Assembly: GCA_003104895.1 (NCBI GenBank)
Contig: PQAG01000116.1
Location: 1 to 32,634, forward strand
DNA: 32,634 nucleotides
Direction of reading: 5' to 3'
From: Nitrosomonadales bacterium
GTDB lineage: Bacteria; Pseudomonadota; Gammaproteobacteria; Burkholderiales; Sulfuricellaceae
Within the stretch, counting starts at the first letter, position 1, and every line of letters begins with the position of its first letter. The position numbers and the translations under genes are program-made. Shown piece by piece: positions 1 to 8,085 of this stretch. The notes beneath the pieces were generated by a model. It did no database searches, was not told the DNA's origin, and saw only the letters and a list, made by a program, of their open reading frames with translations.

Positions 1-476
1 GGGGTGATGCGGAACAGCAGGTAGCCCACCAGGCTGGAAATGGCCTTGGAGCCGCGCTCGATGTCGCGGGTGATGCCGCCGGTCTGGCGCTCCAGGTGAA
101 AGCGCAGCGACAGCGCGTGCAGATGCTCGAACACCGCCATGCTGACGCGGCGCATGGCGCGCTGCGTGACCTTGCCGAACACCACGTCGCGCAGGTCGGC
201 AAAGGCCGTGCTGGCAAAGCGCAGCAGGCCATAGGCGATGATCAGCGCCAGCGGCAGAACCAGGTCGGCGCGCGGCTTGTCCAGCGCATCGATGATCTCC
301 TTCAGCACCAGCGGAACCATTACCGCCGCCAGCTTTGCGCCGATCAGCAAAGCCAGCGCCAGCAGCACGCGCCCGCGGAACTCCCACAGGTAAGGGAAGA
401 GGCGGCCGATCGAGCGCAGATTGGCGGCGCCAGGCTGGGGTGTGGTTCTGGAATGGGAATGCTCGGACAGGGACAT
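1..476 (-). CDS. Atm1/AtmA-type ABC exporter, N-terminal fragment (partial)
   Basis: The minus strand reads openly from an ATG at 474-476 to the window edge, about 158 residues. It is missing from the ORF track because it has no stop inside the window. The segment is the start of a type-IV ABC exporter membrane domain: a soluble leader, then hydrophobic helices around residues 35-60 and 72-95. Next comes a stretch typical of the Atm1/ABCB7/HmtA subfamily (ADLRDVVFGKVTQRAMRR, then LSLRFHLERQTGGITRDIER). Members export glutathione-linked sulfur or metal compounds across the inner membrane in support of Fe-S cluster or metal homeostasis. The nucleotide-binding domain lies outside the window, so function rests on the N-terminal signature alone. 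The gene is divergent from the hicA-like gene. Confidence 0.82.
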   Translation of the reverse strand, partial: MSLSEHSHSRTTPQPGAANLRSIGRLFPYLWEFRGRVLLALALLIGAKLAAVMVPLVLKEIIDALDKPRADLVLPLALIIAYGLLRFASTAFADLRDVVFGKVTQRAMRRVSMAVFEHLHALSLRFHLERQTGGITRDIERGSKAISSLVGYLLFRIT

Positions 477-570
477 CGGGTCTTTATGATATTTGTTGGT
501 CAGCCATGGACCAGGCGAAAGCCAAGCACAGGGGGGCGTTATTTCAAATGGCGCAAAAAACTGCCCGGCT

Positions 571-600
571 TTGCTTTACCTTGCCGCCACGGAAGATAAT
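571..600 (+). promoter_or_regulatory. Candidate sigma-70 promoter for the hicA-like/TIR pair
   Basis: In the 163-base divergent gap, TTGCTT (571-576) and GATAAT (595-600) are separated by 18 bases, 40 bases upstream of the hicA-like ATG. A Shine-Dalgarno AAGGAG follows at about 628-633. The call is pattern-based only. Confidence 0.33.
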
Positions 601-639
601 AATTGATGGCAGTATCGCACCTTTTCAAGGAGCACCGCC

Positions 640-915
640 ATGAGCCACAAGCACAGCAGCCTGCTGCGGGCCATCTTCCATGACCCGGTCAGCGGCAACA
701 TCCACTGGCGCGAAATCGAATCCCTGCTGCGCCACCTGGGCGCCGACATCATCCCTGCCCATGGGTCACGCTTTCATGTGAAACTCAACGGCTTCGAGGA
801 TTTCCTGCATCACCCGCACCAGAGCAATGTCTGCGACAGAATGCTGATCAAGCAGCTACGCGAATTTCTCGCCCGCGCCGGGGTCACCCCGTCGAGCTAC
901 GAGAAAGAATCATAA
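640..915 (+). CDS. hicA: HicA-family toxin-like protein, no HicB seen
   Basis: The protein has 91 residues with an AAGGAG ribosome site nine bases before the ATG. Residues 20-85 match the short HicA family: a region after GNIHWREIESLLRHLGA, then GSRFHVKLNG with the candidate catalytic His46, then HHPH and a C-terminal helix ending near AGVTP. HicA toxins are small double-stranded-RNA-binding-fold mRNA interferases, normally neutralised by HicB encoded directly downstream. Here the next gene, after 46 bases, is a TIR protein, and no HicB-like reading frame is visible on either side. It may be an orphan toxin, a domesticated RNA-binding protein, or part of a unit with the TIR gene. Family membership is fairly clear; toxicity is not established. 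Confidence 0.72.
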   Translation: MSHKHSSLLRAIFHDPVSGNIHWREIESLLRHLGADIIPAHGSRFHVKLNGFEDFLHHPHQSNVCDRMLIKQLREFLARAGVTPSSYEKES

Positions 916-961
916 GCCAATCAACATGGTCAGAAATCGTTAGGTTTAGCCGGGGAAGGTT

Positions 962-1972
962 ATGTCTACACGTTCCAGGGTATTCATTGGTTCTTCATCA
1001 GAGGGGCTCGAGGTCGCTGAAGCTGTCCGGTTGCAGCTCATAAAGGAACTTGGCGAGAACGCAACTGTAGAGCTATGGACGCGCAAGTTTGAATTCAGTG
1101 AGACCTATATTGAATCCCTTGAAAAAATTGTTGCCGAAGCGGATTTTGCCATACTGGTGTTCACCCCCGATGACGTTACAACCAGCCGAAGCAAAAAGAA
1201 TTTTTCACCCCGCGATAACGTCATATTCGAACTCGGGCTGTGCATGGGCGGCCTTGGACGCGAGCGCTGCTATCTCGTTTACGAAGAGGACTCAACGGGT
1301 AAGGTAAACCTTAAACTGCCTTCGGATCTGCTTGGTGTAAAGTCTGCGACGTTCAAGCGTCAGGGCGGTGAAGACCTGGAGACTGTTCTCGATGCAAAGT
1401 GTGCTTTGATTGCCAGGAAAATCAGCACATTGGGTATCAGACACAAACTTAGCCCGGATGAAGTCGCGGCGCAAGCCCCCATGCTTGCCTTCTGTGAACG
1501 CCTGGCAGGAGCCTGGTGGGAGTATGTGTCAGTTGGCGACAAACGTTGGCTGAGCTTCTTCAGGATCGAACTGGATAATCTCCACAACTCGGTTCAATTC
1601 GAAGATGGACGGCATTTCGAGCCGGATGGCGATTTAACTGCAAGGTGGAAAAGTGTCATTACCCGCTATTTCAGGGAAGAGAATAAAGTCGTGTACCTAT
1701 GGCAGGGCTCATATCCATCGAGTTCTGAAGCAAGTCCTCAGGATCGATTCCATGGATATGGGGAATTCGAGTTCGAGGTGCCTGCGAAATCCAGTGAGCC
1801 AATTAGCCGTGGGCATGGAAAGTTCTGGAACGTTGATGAATCCCATCCTGAAAGGACCCTGGTGAAGGTTGTGCAACTACGCCGGGTTCTTGATAAGGAT
1901 ATTTCCACGATGACCAGTGGGAAACAAAAAGAAATCAAGGGGCTGGTTGCAAGGATATTTCGCGACTGGTAG
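962..1972 (+). CDS. CAP12-type TIR-domain protein with unknown C-terminal domain
   Basis: The protein has 336 residues, preceded by GGGGAAGG. Residues 5-155 form a CAP12/PycTIR-like TIR domain: RVFIGSSSEGLEVAE at the first strand, FAILVFTPDD near 62-71, and SPRDNVIFELGLCMGGLGRER near 82-102. Glu90 is at the position of the catalytic glutamate of NAD+-cleaving bacterial TIR effectors such as TIR-STING. After a linker, residues 175-336 are rich in Trp, aromatic and beta-prone segments (for example AGAWWEYVSVGDKRWLSFFR). I do not recognise this part as STING, SAVED or a cyclic-nucleotide-binding domain. No cyclase gene is adjacent. The gene looks more AT-rich than the flanks by eye, suggesting horizontal gain. 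The likely role is an NADase effector in phage defence, with the C-terminal domain as sensor (inference). Confidence 0.75.
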   Translation: MSTRSRVFIGSSSEGLEVAEAVRLQLIKELGENATVELWTRKFEFSETYIESLEKIVAEADFAILVFTPDDVTTSRSKKNFSPRDNVIFELGLCMGGLGRERCYLVYEEDSTGKVNLKLPSDLLGVKSATFKRQGGEDLETVLDAKCALIARKISTLGIRHKLSPDEVAAQAPMLAFCERLAGAWWEYVSVGDKRWLSFFRIELDNLHNSVQFEDGRHFEPDGDLTARWKSVITRYFREENKVVYLWQGSYPSSSEASPQDRFHGYGEFEFEVPAKSSEPISRGHGKFWNVDESHPERTLVKVVQLRRVLDKDISTMTSGKQKEIKGLVARIFRDW

Positions 1973-2044
1973 TGGTTCGTGGAATTTCAACTTCTCAAAT
2001 GCGAGAGTAAGGATGAGGCACGATGGTAAACATGGCCGCCGGAC

Positions 2045-2410
2045 CTACCCCCCGGCCCGCTTGACGACCCGGCCCTGCTGCTTGAGTAGTTCGATCACCC
2101 GCTCGCAGTGATCGCCCTGGATTTCAATCACTCCATCCTTGACGGTTCCGCCTGAGCCGCACGCGGTTTTGAGCTGTTTGCCAAGCTGGGTGAGCGCCAC
2201 CGTGTCCAGCGCAAGCCCCTTGACCAGGGTGACGCCTTTCCCCTTGCGCCCCTTGGTTTCCCTGGAGACACGCACGATGCCGTCAGATTCCGGGATTGGT
2301 TTGTTCCGGCCGCAGGCGCACTCGGCCACGGGTTTCCGGCATGCGGGGCACATTCTGCCGTGCCCGGTGGAGTAGACCAGCCCGCCGCTTGCCTTGCTGC
2401 TTTTCATCAT
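2045..2410 (-). CDS. yciH: SUI1/YciH-family translation initiation factor
   Basis: The protein has 121 residues. An N-terminal zinc-ribbon-like segment (MCPACRKPVAECACG, about 20-34) precedes an SUI1/eIF1 fold (about 44-121) with GRKGKGVTLVKGL, the GSGGTVKDGVIEIQGDH core and a C-terminal VKRAGG. Bacterial YciH resembles eIF1 and affects initiation fidelity, but is dispensable in Escherichia coli. It overlaps the upstream YlqF gene by four bases (ATGA), so the two are probably translationally coupled. Confidence 0.9.
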   Translation of the reverse strand: MMKSSKASGGLVYSTGHGRMCPACRKPVAECACGRNKPIPESDGIVRVSRETKGRKGKGVTLVKGLALDTVALTQLGKQLKTACGSGGTVKDGVIEIQGDHCERVIELLKQQGRVVKRAGG

Positions 2411-3330
2411 GCTTCGCTGTTTTTGTGGCGGACGGAAGAGGGCTCCTTGCCGGATTCCGCTTGCGCAAGCCGGTGCCCGCTGAGCATCGTTTTACGGCTT
2501 TCCGGCGTTTCCAGGCTGATGCGGCCGAGCGCGCCGGTGCGGTAGTCGGTGAGCAGGGCGAGCGAGGCTTTTTCCATGTCCGGGGCGCCGCCCTTGAGGC
2601 GGAAGGCACGCCGCTTTGCGACGGCTTCGATCACGCCGATGCCATCCAGCCCTCCCGCTGCGCAGCCATAGCGGGCGGTGAGCAGGGCAGGGTAGCGCGC
2701 GAGCAGGATGTTGGCGAGGAATTCGGCGACCTCTTCGTCGATCACGGCATTGCGGCCGATGGCGTGGCTGGCGGCCAGCATGTAGCCGTCGCTGTCGTGC
2801 TCGATGCGCGGCCACATCAGGCCCGGCGTGTCGGTGACCGACATCCTGTCGTTGAGGTCGAAGCTCTGCTGGCTCTTGGTGACCGCCGGCTCATCGCCGA
2901 CCGCGGCCACGCGGCGCTTCAGCAGCGCATTCATCAGGGTGGATTTGCCCACGTTGGGGATGCCCATGATCATCATGCGCAGGGGCTTGAGGAGGGTGCC
3001 GCGGTGCGGCGCGAGCGCCAGGCACAGGCCGGGGACCTTGGCGACATCGGACGGCTTCTTGCACGACAGGGCGACGGCCTTGACGCCGGGCTGCTGGTTG
3101 TAGAAGTTGATCCACGCCTGGGTGGCGGCGGGGTCGGCCAGGTCGGCCTTGTTGAGGATCTTCAGACAGGGGCGCTGGCGGTGCAGGCGCAGTTCCTTGA
3201 TCATCGGGTTGCAGCTCGCCTCGGGCAGGCGGGCATCCAGCACCTCGATGACGAGGTCGGTCGACTCCATGGTTTCGGCGGCTTTTTTGCGCGCCGAAAC
3301 CATGTGACCGGGAAACCAGTTGATTGACAT
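2407..3330 (-). CDS. ylqF: Ribosome biogenesis GTPase YlqF/RbgA family
   Basis: The protein has 307 residues. It shows circularly permuted GTPase motifs: G4 NKAD at 60-63 comes before G1 GIPNVGKS at 123-130 and G3 DTPG at 167-170. The N-terminus INWFPGHM is diagnostic of the YlqF family. A C-terminal helical region follows. The family assists late assembly of the large ribosomal subunit in Bacillus; the role in proteobacteria is assumed to be similar. It sits immediately upstream of yciH with a 4-base overlap, forming a small translation-related operon. Confidence 0.93.
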   Translation of the reverse strand: MSINWFPGHMVSARKKAAETMESTDLVIEVLDARLPEASCNPMIKELRLHRQRPCLKILNKADLADPAATQAWINFYNQQPGVKAVALSCKKPSDVAKVPGLCLALAPHRGTLLKPLRMMIMGIPNVGKSTLMNALLKRRVAAVGDEPAVTKSQQSFDLNDRMSVTDTPGLMWPRIEHDSDGYMLAASHAIGRNAVIDEEVAEFLANILLARYPALLTARYGCAAGGLDGIGVIEAVAKRRAFRLKGGAPDMEKASLALLTDYRTGALGRISLETPESRKTMLSGHRLAQAESGKEPSSVRHKNSEA

Positions 3331-3404
3331 TCTTAATCTGCTAATTAATCAAACGCTTATTCTACCCTTCCGGGCCTGCCGCGTCATGTGTGCCGTGATC
3401 TTTC

Positions 3405-4253
3405 TTATTTTTTCCCCAGCATGTTCTGCACGGTCTGCATGATATCCGCCGGCAGCACCACGGTTTTGCTGTTGCCGGAGGCGGCCAGTTCTTTCATGGC
3501 CTGGATGTATTTTTCGCCCAGCAGGTAGTAGGCGGGGAATTCCCGGTCGGGGATGGCTTCGGTGACCTTGCGGATGGCTTCGGCCGCGCCCTGCGCCATG
3601 GTGATCTGGGCTGCTGCATCGCGCTTGGCGGATTCCAGGCGGGCTTCGGCCTCCAGGATGGCGGCCTGCTTGTCGCCTTCGGCCTTGGTGACGGTGGCCT
3701 TTCTTTCCCGCTCCGCCGCAGCCTGACGTTCCATGGAGTCCTGCATCGATGCCGAGGGCTTGATGTCCTGGATTTCCACCGATTTCAGCGTCAGCCCCCA
3801 GTCTGCCACGTCGTCTGAGATGGACTCCTTGAGACGCACCTTGATCTGCTCGCGCGAGGACAGCGCCTGGTCCAGCTCCATTTCGCCGACGATGGAGCGC
3901 AGCGTGGTCTGGATGATATTGACGATGGCCATCTCGAAGCTGGTGACGCCGTACACCGCGTTCTGCGTGTCGGTCACCTTGACGAAGGCGATGGCATTGA
4001 CCACCAGCACCGCGTTGTCCTTGGTGATGACCTCCTGCTGCGGGATGTCGAGGATCAGGTCCTTGGTGGGCACCTTGTAGGCCACGCGGTCGACGTAGGG
4101 GATGATGATGTGCAGGCCGGGCAGCATGGTGATGTGGTACTTGCCGAGGCGTTCCACCACCCATTCCTCGCCCTGCGGCACGATGCGCACGCCCTTGGCC
4201 ACGGTGACGGCGACAAATACGAAAAATACAAATGCCAGAAAAGTGAATTCCAT
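3405..4253 (-). CDS. SPFH/stomatin-like (slipin/QmcA-type) membrane protein
   Basis: The protein has 282 residues. It opens with one hydrophobic segment (about 3-20), followed by an SPFH/band 7 domain (GVRIVPQGEEWVVERLGKY, then LDIPQQEVITKDNA) and an Ala/Glu-rich coiled coil at about 170-225 (ERKATVTKAEGDKQAAILEAEARLES). The C-terminus has a YYLLGEKYIQAM segment typical of slipins. Such proteins form oligomeric cages in membrane microdomains. It lies three bases downstream of nfeD, the usual operon partner. An alternative frame at 3349-4164 is a shadow. Confidence 0.92.
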   Translation of the reverse strand: MEFTFLAFVFFVFVAVTVAKGVRIVPQGEEWVVERLGKYHITMLPGLHIIIPYVDRVAYKVPTKDLILDIPQQEVITKDNAVLVVNAIAFVKVTDTQNAVYGVTSFEMAIVNIIQTTLRSIVGEMELDQALSSREQIKVRLKESISDDVADWGLTLKSVEIQDIKPSASMQDSMERQAAAERERKATVTKAEGDKQAAILEAEARLESAKRDAAAQITMAQGAAEAIRKVTEAIPDREFPAYYLLGEKYIQAMKELAASGNSKTVVLPADIMQTVQNMLGKK

Positions 4254-4256
4254 TGC

Positions 4257-4703
4257 CTAATGCTCCTGTTTTTTTGCGACCTTGAGGGTTTGCCCCATGA
4301 CATCGACGATGCGTGCCCGTTCCCCGGCGTGTATGGTTTCATCGGATATGACCGGCCAGGTGTCCGAGCCCAGAATGGGCTTCTGGAAGCGGATATGGCC
4401 TTTGTTTAGTTCCGACACTTCGCGGATGATCATGCCCGTTTCGCCCAGAAAAGCCTCCTTGGCGATGCCGGACTTGGTGCGGTCCGGATTCTTGAAATAG
4501 CGCATCCACAGGACCACCATGGCGCCGGAGGCAATGGCCCATACGGTGAACTGGGCCGCCAGTGAAAGAGGCGCCAGCAGCATGAGCATGCCCACCAGCA
4601 GCGCGCCCAGCCCGAACCATATGATGAAGAAAGAGGGAATGGCCAGCTCCAGCAGAATAAGCAGCAAGCCGCCCGCAATCCAGTGCCACCATGCGATTTC
4701 CAT
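4257..4703 (-). CDS. NfeD-family membrane protein
   Basis: The protein has 148 residues, with GGAGG six bases ahead of the ATG. Two to three hydrophobic helices (about 8-30, 32-50 and 52-68) precede a soluble OB-fold domain (about 75-148; FLGETGMIIREV, GERARIVDVMGQTLKV). This is the short NfeD form without a ClpP-like protease domain. NfeD proteins pair with SPFH proteins, here encoded directly downstream, and are thought to stabilise membrane microdomains or assist protein quality control. Confidence 0.88.
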   Translation of the reverse strand: MEIAWWHWIAGGLLLILLELAIPSFFIIWFGLGALLVGMLMLLAPLSLAAQFTVWAIASGAMVVLWMRYFKNPDRTKSGIAKEAFLGETGMIIREVSELNKGHIRFQKPILGSDTWPVISDETIHAGERARIVDVMGQTLKVAKKQEH

Positions 4704-4742
4704 TACGTCCTCCGCAGTTAAAAGCCGCCCGGGGCGTCTTCG

Positions 4743-4771
4743 CCCACCCTCTCCTTCCGGGAGAGGGTGGG
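4743..4771. repeat. 12-bp perfect hairpin, REP-like element
   Basis: The arms 4743-4754 (CCCACCCTCTCC) and 4760-4771 (GGAGAGGGTGGG) are exact reverse complements around a 5-base loop. The CCCTCTCC/GGAGAGGG motif is common in dispersed proteobacterial palindromes. It lies between the divergent nfeD and apaH starts, so it is not a terminator of either gene; G-rich sequence follows it. Confidence 0.6.
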
Positions 4772-4865
4772 GGTGGGGGAAAACCGGTCATGGCGTGATG
4801 GCAACATTCTTTTTGGCCATGGCCGGTTTAGAATGACGGCTACACCTTAACAAAAAACAGGCCTT

Positions 4866-5693
4866 ATGCCCACTTATGCCATCGGCGACCTGCAGGGTTG
4901 CCACGCCGCGCTTGAAAAGCTGCTGGAGCATATCGAATTCGATGCCGCGACTGACAGGCTCTGGCTGGTCGGCGACCTGATCAACCGCGGCACCGGATCG
5001 GCCGCCATCCTGCGTTGGGCCATGGGCCTGGGCGATGCGCTGGTCACGGTGCTGGGCAACCACGACCTGCATACCCTGGCCGTGGCGGAAGGATTTGTGC
5101 CGCTGCACCGCAGCGATACCATCCAGGATGTGCTGCAGGCGCCCGACCGTGACGAACTGCTGCACTGGCTGCGCCAGCAGCCGCTGGCCTGGCGGGAAGA
5201 GGACTATTTCCTGGTGCATGCCGGCCTATTGCCGCAGTGGACGCCCGAACAGGCGCTGGCGCTGGCGGGGGAGGTCGAGACGGTGTTGCGCGGGGAAAGC
5301 TACCGGGATTTCCTCGAACACATGTACGGCAACGAGCCGCGCCAGTGGCACGACGAGCTGCACGGGATGAGCCGTTTGCGCCTGATTACCAATGCCATGA
5401 GCCGTTTGCGTTTCTGCACCGCGGACGGGACCATCGACTTTGCCCACAAGGGGGCGCCCGGCAGCCAGCCTGCTGAGCTGATGCCCTGGTTCGAAGTGCC
5501 GGGGCGAGCCAGTGCCGATACCACCATTCTTTTCGGCCACTGGTCGGCGCTGGGGCTGATGCAGCGGCCCAATCTGGTGGCGCTCGATAGCGGCTGCCTG
5601 TGGAGCGGGGAGCTTACTGCCCTGCGGCTGGAAGACCGCCAGGTGTTTCAGGTGTCCTGTGCGGGCTTGCCAGGTTCAAAGCGCTGGAAATAG
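4866..5693 (+). CDS. apaH: Symmetrical bis(5'-nucleosyl)-tetraphosphatase
   Basis: The protein has 275 residues, the normal ApaH length. It shows the calcineurin-type metallophosphatase blocks GDLQG (7-11), GDLINRG (36-42) and GNHD (64-67), plus [10 protein letters not shown] and FGHWSALG further on. ApaH splits Ap4A into two ADP molecules in the cytosol and also removes Np4 caps from RNA in enterobacteria. It stands alone on this strand. Its last 80 bases overlap the 3' end of the opposing acyltransferase gene. Confidence 0.95.
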   Translation: MPTYAIGDLQGCHAALEKLLEHIEFDAATDRLWLVGDLINRGTGSAAILRWAMGLGDALVTVLGNHDLHTLAVAEGFVPLHRSDTIQDVLQAPDRDELLHWLRQQPLAWREEDYFLVHAGLLPQWTPEQALALAGEVETVLRGESYRDFLEHMYGNEPRQWHDELHGMSRLRLITNAMSRLRFCTADGTIDFAHKGAPGSQPAELMPWFEVPGRASADTTILFGHWSALGLMQRPNLVALDSGCLWSGELTALRLEDRQVFQVSCAGLPGSKRWK

Positions 5694-6423
5694 CGGCTTC
5701 CGATTGCCGTGCCAGTTCCCGGCGGGTTTTGCTGGCGCAGGCAATGGGAGCGAGAAAATGCAGTTCGGCCCGGATTTCGCGCTGGGCCAGGATGTTGCGC
5801 AGGGAATCCAGCATCGACATGTCGTCATAGTAGGCGGCCCGGGTATTGATGCCGCCATCGGCGTTGAGGTAGCGCAGCGCAACCGGACGCAGTTCCGCTT
5901 CGGCGTCGATGGCGGGCTGCAGCAGGGAAGCGAGGAAAGGCCGGAGATGGGTGCCATCCGTGGTGGTGCCTTCCGGGAAGAAGGCCACGCAGTCTCCCTG
6001 GCTCAGCGCCGTGGCGATGGCGTTGTTGATGCGCGCGGTGTCTCGCCGCTTCCCCCGCTCCAGGAAAAGCGTCCCCGTCACTTCCGCCAGCCAGCCTAAC
6101 ACTGGCCAGCTGCGCACCTCGGCCTTGGAAACGAAGCGCGCCGGCCAGGCCGTGTTGAGAAGGTAAATGTCGAGCCAGGAAACGTGGTTGGCGACCACCA
6201 TCACCTTGTGGCTGCTTTCGTTCAGCGCCTCACCGCGGATGGTGAGCCTGACCCCCAGCAGTTTCAGCAGGCTGCGCGACCATTCCCGCGTGAGCGCGAT
6301 GCGCAGACGCGGCGTGCTCCACGGCAGGACGATGGCGGCAGTCAGCAGTGCGCGCAGGATGTGCAGCGCGAGGCGGAGCAAGCGCCACGCGCGCACCAGC
6401 CGGGAAGTGGATCGCGCGGTCAC
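5614..6423 (-). CDS. 1-acyl-glycerol-3-phosphate acyltransferase-like protein (PlsC family)
   Basis: The protein has 269 residues. A hydrophobic N-terminal helix (about 15-35) is followed by acyltransferase motif I NHVSWLD (79-85), KAEVRSWP, and motif III FPEGT (149-153). These enzymes transfer acyl chains to lysophospholipids at the inner membrane; the exact acceptor is unknown. The start overlaps the PfkB gene by four bases (ATGA). The C-terminal ~26 residues are encoded antisense to apaH and may be a low-conservation tail. Confidence 0.88.
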   Translation of the reverse strand: MTARSTSRLVRAWRLLRLALHILRALLTAAIVLPWSTPRLRIALTREWSRSLLKLLGVRLTIRGEALNESSHKVMVVANHVSWLDIYLLNTAWPARFVSKAEVRSWPVLGWLAEVTGTLFLERGKRRDTARINNAIATALSQGDCVAFFPEGTTTDGTHLRPFLASLLQPAIDAEAELRPVALRYLNADGGINTRAAYYDDMSMLDSLRNILAQREIRAELHFLAPIACASKTRRELARQSEAAISSALNLASPHRTPETPGGLPAAGQ

Positions 6424-7355
6424 TCCAGGTTCGTGCCGAACTGCTCGCGGTAGCGGTGGATGATTTCATCCCGGGAGTGGGCGTGGTTCTGCCCCCCGCG
6501 GCTGGCGATCTTGAGCGCGCCCATGAGCGCCGCCAGACGTCCGGTGGTTTCCCAGTCCATGCCGTTGACGATGCCATAGAGCAAACCCGCGCGGTAGGCG
6601 TCGCCGCAGCCGGTCGGGTCGACCACCTGTGCGGCCTCGACGCAGGGGATTTCCAGCACTTTGCCGTCGCTGTAGATCATCGAGCCCTTGGCGCCCATGG
6701 TCACCACCAGGGCGCGCACGTTCTGCGCCAGCTGCTCCACGCTCTTGCCGGTGCGTTCCTGCAGCAGCTTGGCCTCGTAGTCGTTGAGGGCGACGTAATC
6801 CGCCAGGGCGACGAAGTTCATCAGTTCCTCGCCGTTGAACATGGGCAGGCCCTGGCCCGGATCGAAGACGAAAGGCACGCCTTTTTCCTGGAACTCGCGC
6901 GCATGCTGCAGCATGCCGTCGCGGCCGTCCGGGGCGACGATGCCCAGCGCGACATTGCTGGCGTCATGCACATGGTTGTGATGGGAGAAGCTCATCGCGC
7001 CAGGGTGGAAGGCCGTGATCTGGTTGTCGTCCAGGTCCGTGGTGATGAAAGCCTGCGCGGTATAGGAGCCGGGCGCGCGGCGCACGTGGGTCTGTTCCAG
7101 GCCTAGTCTTTCCAAGCGCTGGGCATAAGGATCGAAGTCGTCACCCACGGCGGCCATGATGAGGGGTTTGCCGTTCAGCAGCTTGAGGTTGTAGGCGATA
7201 TTGCCGGCGCAGCCGCCGAACTCGCGGCGCATTTCCGGCACCAGGAAAGCAACGTTGAGGATGTGGATCTGCTCCGGCAGGATGTGGTTCTTGAATTGGT
7301 CTGGAAAAACCATGATGCTGTCGTAGGCCAGCGAGCCGCAAATCAAAGTGTTCAT
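6420..7355 (-). CDS. PfkB-family carbohydrate/adenosine kinase
   Basis: The protein has 311 residues. The ribokinase fold is shown by the N-terminal NTLICGSLAYD, the GGCAGNIAYNLKLLNG substrate loop (48-62) and the PfkB signature DPTGCGDAYRAGLL (246-259), with Asp252 the predicted catalytic base. The subgroup resembles the bacterial adenosine-kinase-like PfkB proteins, but the substrate cannot be fixed from sequence alone. It is coupled by ATGA to the acyltransferase gene and lies 13 bases after coaX. Confidence 0.87.
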   Translation of the reverse strand: MNTLICGSLAYDSIMVFPDQFKNHILPEQIHILNVAFLVPEMRREFGGCAGNIAYNLKLLNGKPLIMAAVGDDFDPYAQRLERLGLEQTHVRRAPGSYTAQAFITTDLDDNQITAFHPGAMSFSHHNHVHDASNVALGIVAPDGRDGMLQHAREFQEKGVPFVFDPGQGLPMFNGEELMNFVALADYVALNDYEAKLLQERTGKSVEQLAQNVRALVVTMGAKGSMIYSDGKVLEIPCVEAAQVVDPTGCGDAYRAGLLYGIVNGMDWETTGRLAALMGALKIASRGGQNHAHSRDEIIHRYREQFGTNLE

Positions 7356-7368
7356 TTCTTACTTTCTT

Positions 7369-8085
7369 TCAGGTTTCAAGGGCAATCTGCAGCAGACCTT
7401 CCAGCACCAGCTGGCCGGTTTTCTGGATGGGAATGTCCAGCAAAGGGAGCAGGATATCCGCATCCCCCCCGCTGATCAAACACAGCGGGCGCGCTTCGAG
7501 CTGCCTGAAGCCGCGTTCCACCGCGCCGGCAATGGCGTTCGCTGCGCCGCTCATCATGGCGTCCGCGGTGTTGATGGGAAAGGGGCGGATTTCGCCGTCC
7601 TGCCGTGCCAGTCCTGCCGTGCTGCGCGCCAGGGCGTCCAGCATCAGCCTGAGGCCGGGGACGATCATGCCGCCCAGGAAATGGCCCTTGGCTGAAAGCG
7701 TGTCAATGGTCACCGCGGTGCCGGCCTGGACTACCAGCAGATCACGGCCGGGATGCAGGTGGTGGGCGGCGATCAGCGCCGCCCAGCGGTCGCTGCCGAG
7801 ACGCTCCGCTTCGCTGTAAGCGTTGCTTACGCCGCACTGGGATGGCTGTGGTCTGATGAACTGGGGAGGAATGCCCCAGCGCTGGCTGGCGCTGGCGATG
7901 GCATGTCCGGTTGCGCTGCCTGCGACATTCGAAACGATGATCCTGGCTGGCGTTTTCAAGCTTGCCCACTGTGCTTCCAGTTGTGGCTGCGCAGCCGGCG
8001 TCCAGCCCTGCTCCTGCCATGCGCCGTGCGCATGCCTGGCCCATTTGATGCGGGTGTTGCCGGCATCCACAGCGAGGATGCTCAT
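7369..8085 (-). CDS. coaX: Type III pantothenate kinase
   Basis: The annotated start is the ATG at 8083-8085, giving 238 residues. The longer ORF-track version adds a low-complexity N-terminus inside birA. The chosen start gives the classic N-terminus MSILAVDAGNTRIKW (phosphate-binding loop). It also gives an ATGA overlap with the birA stop. Other family blocks are SNVAGS, GSDRWAALIAA and VVQAGTAVTIDTL. CoaX phosphorylates pantothenate, the first step of coenzyme A synthesis, needs a monovalent cation, and resists CoA feedback. The birA-coaX pairing is common in betaproteobacteria. Confidence 0.93.
   Translation of the reverse strand: MSILAVDAGNTRIKWARHAHGAWQEQGWTPAAQPQLEAQWASLKTPARIIVSNVAGSATGHAIASASQRWGIPPQFIRPQPSQCGVSNAYSEAERLGSDRWAALIAAHHLHPGRDLLVVQAGTAVTIDTLSAKGHFLGGMIVPGLRLMLDALARSTAGLARQDGEIRPFPINTADAMMSGAANAIAGAVERGFRQLEARPLCLISGGDADILLPLLDIPIQKTGQLVLEGLLQIALET

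Noticed and set aside
915-1307. A HicB antitoxin downstream of hicA
   Set aside because: The only frames here are the TIR gene and its shadows; none shows the HicB fold or its C-terminal DNA-binding domain.
2296-3327. 343-aa plus-strand open frame
   Set aside because: It is antisense to the YlqF GTPase gene, and no domain is seen.
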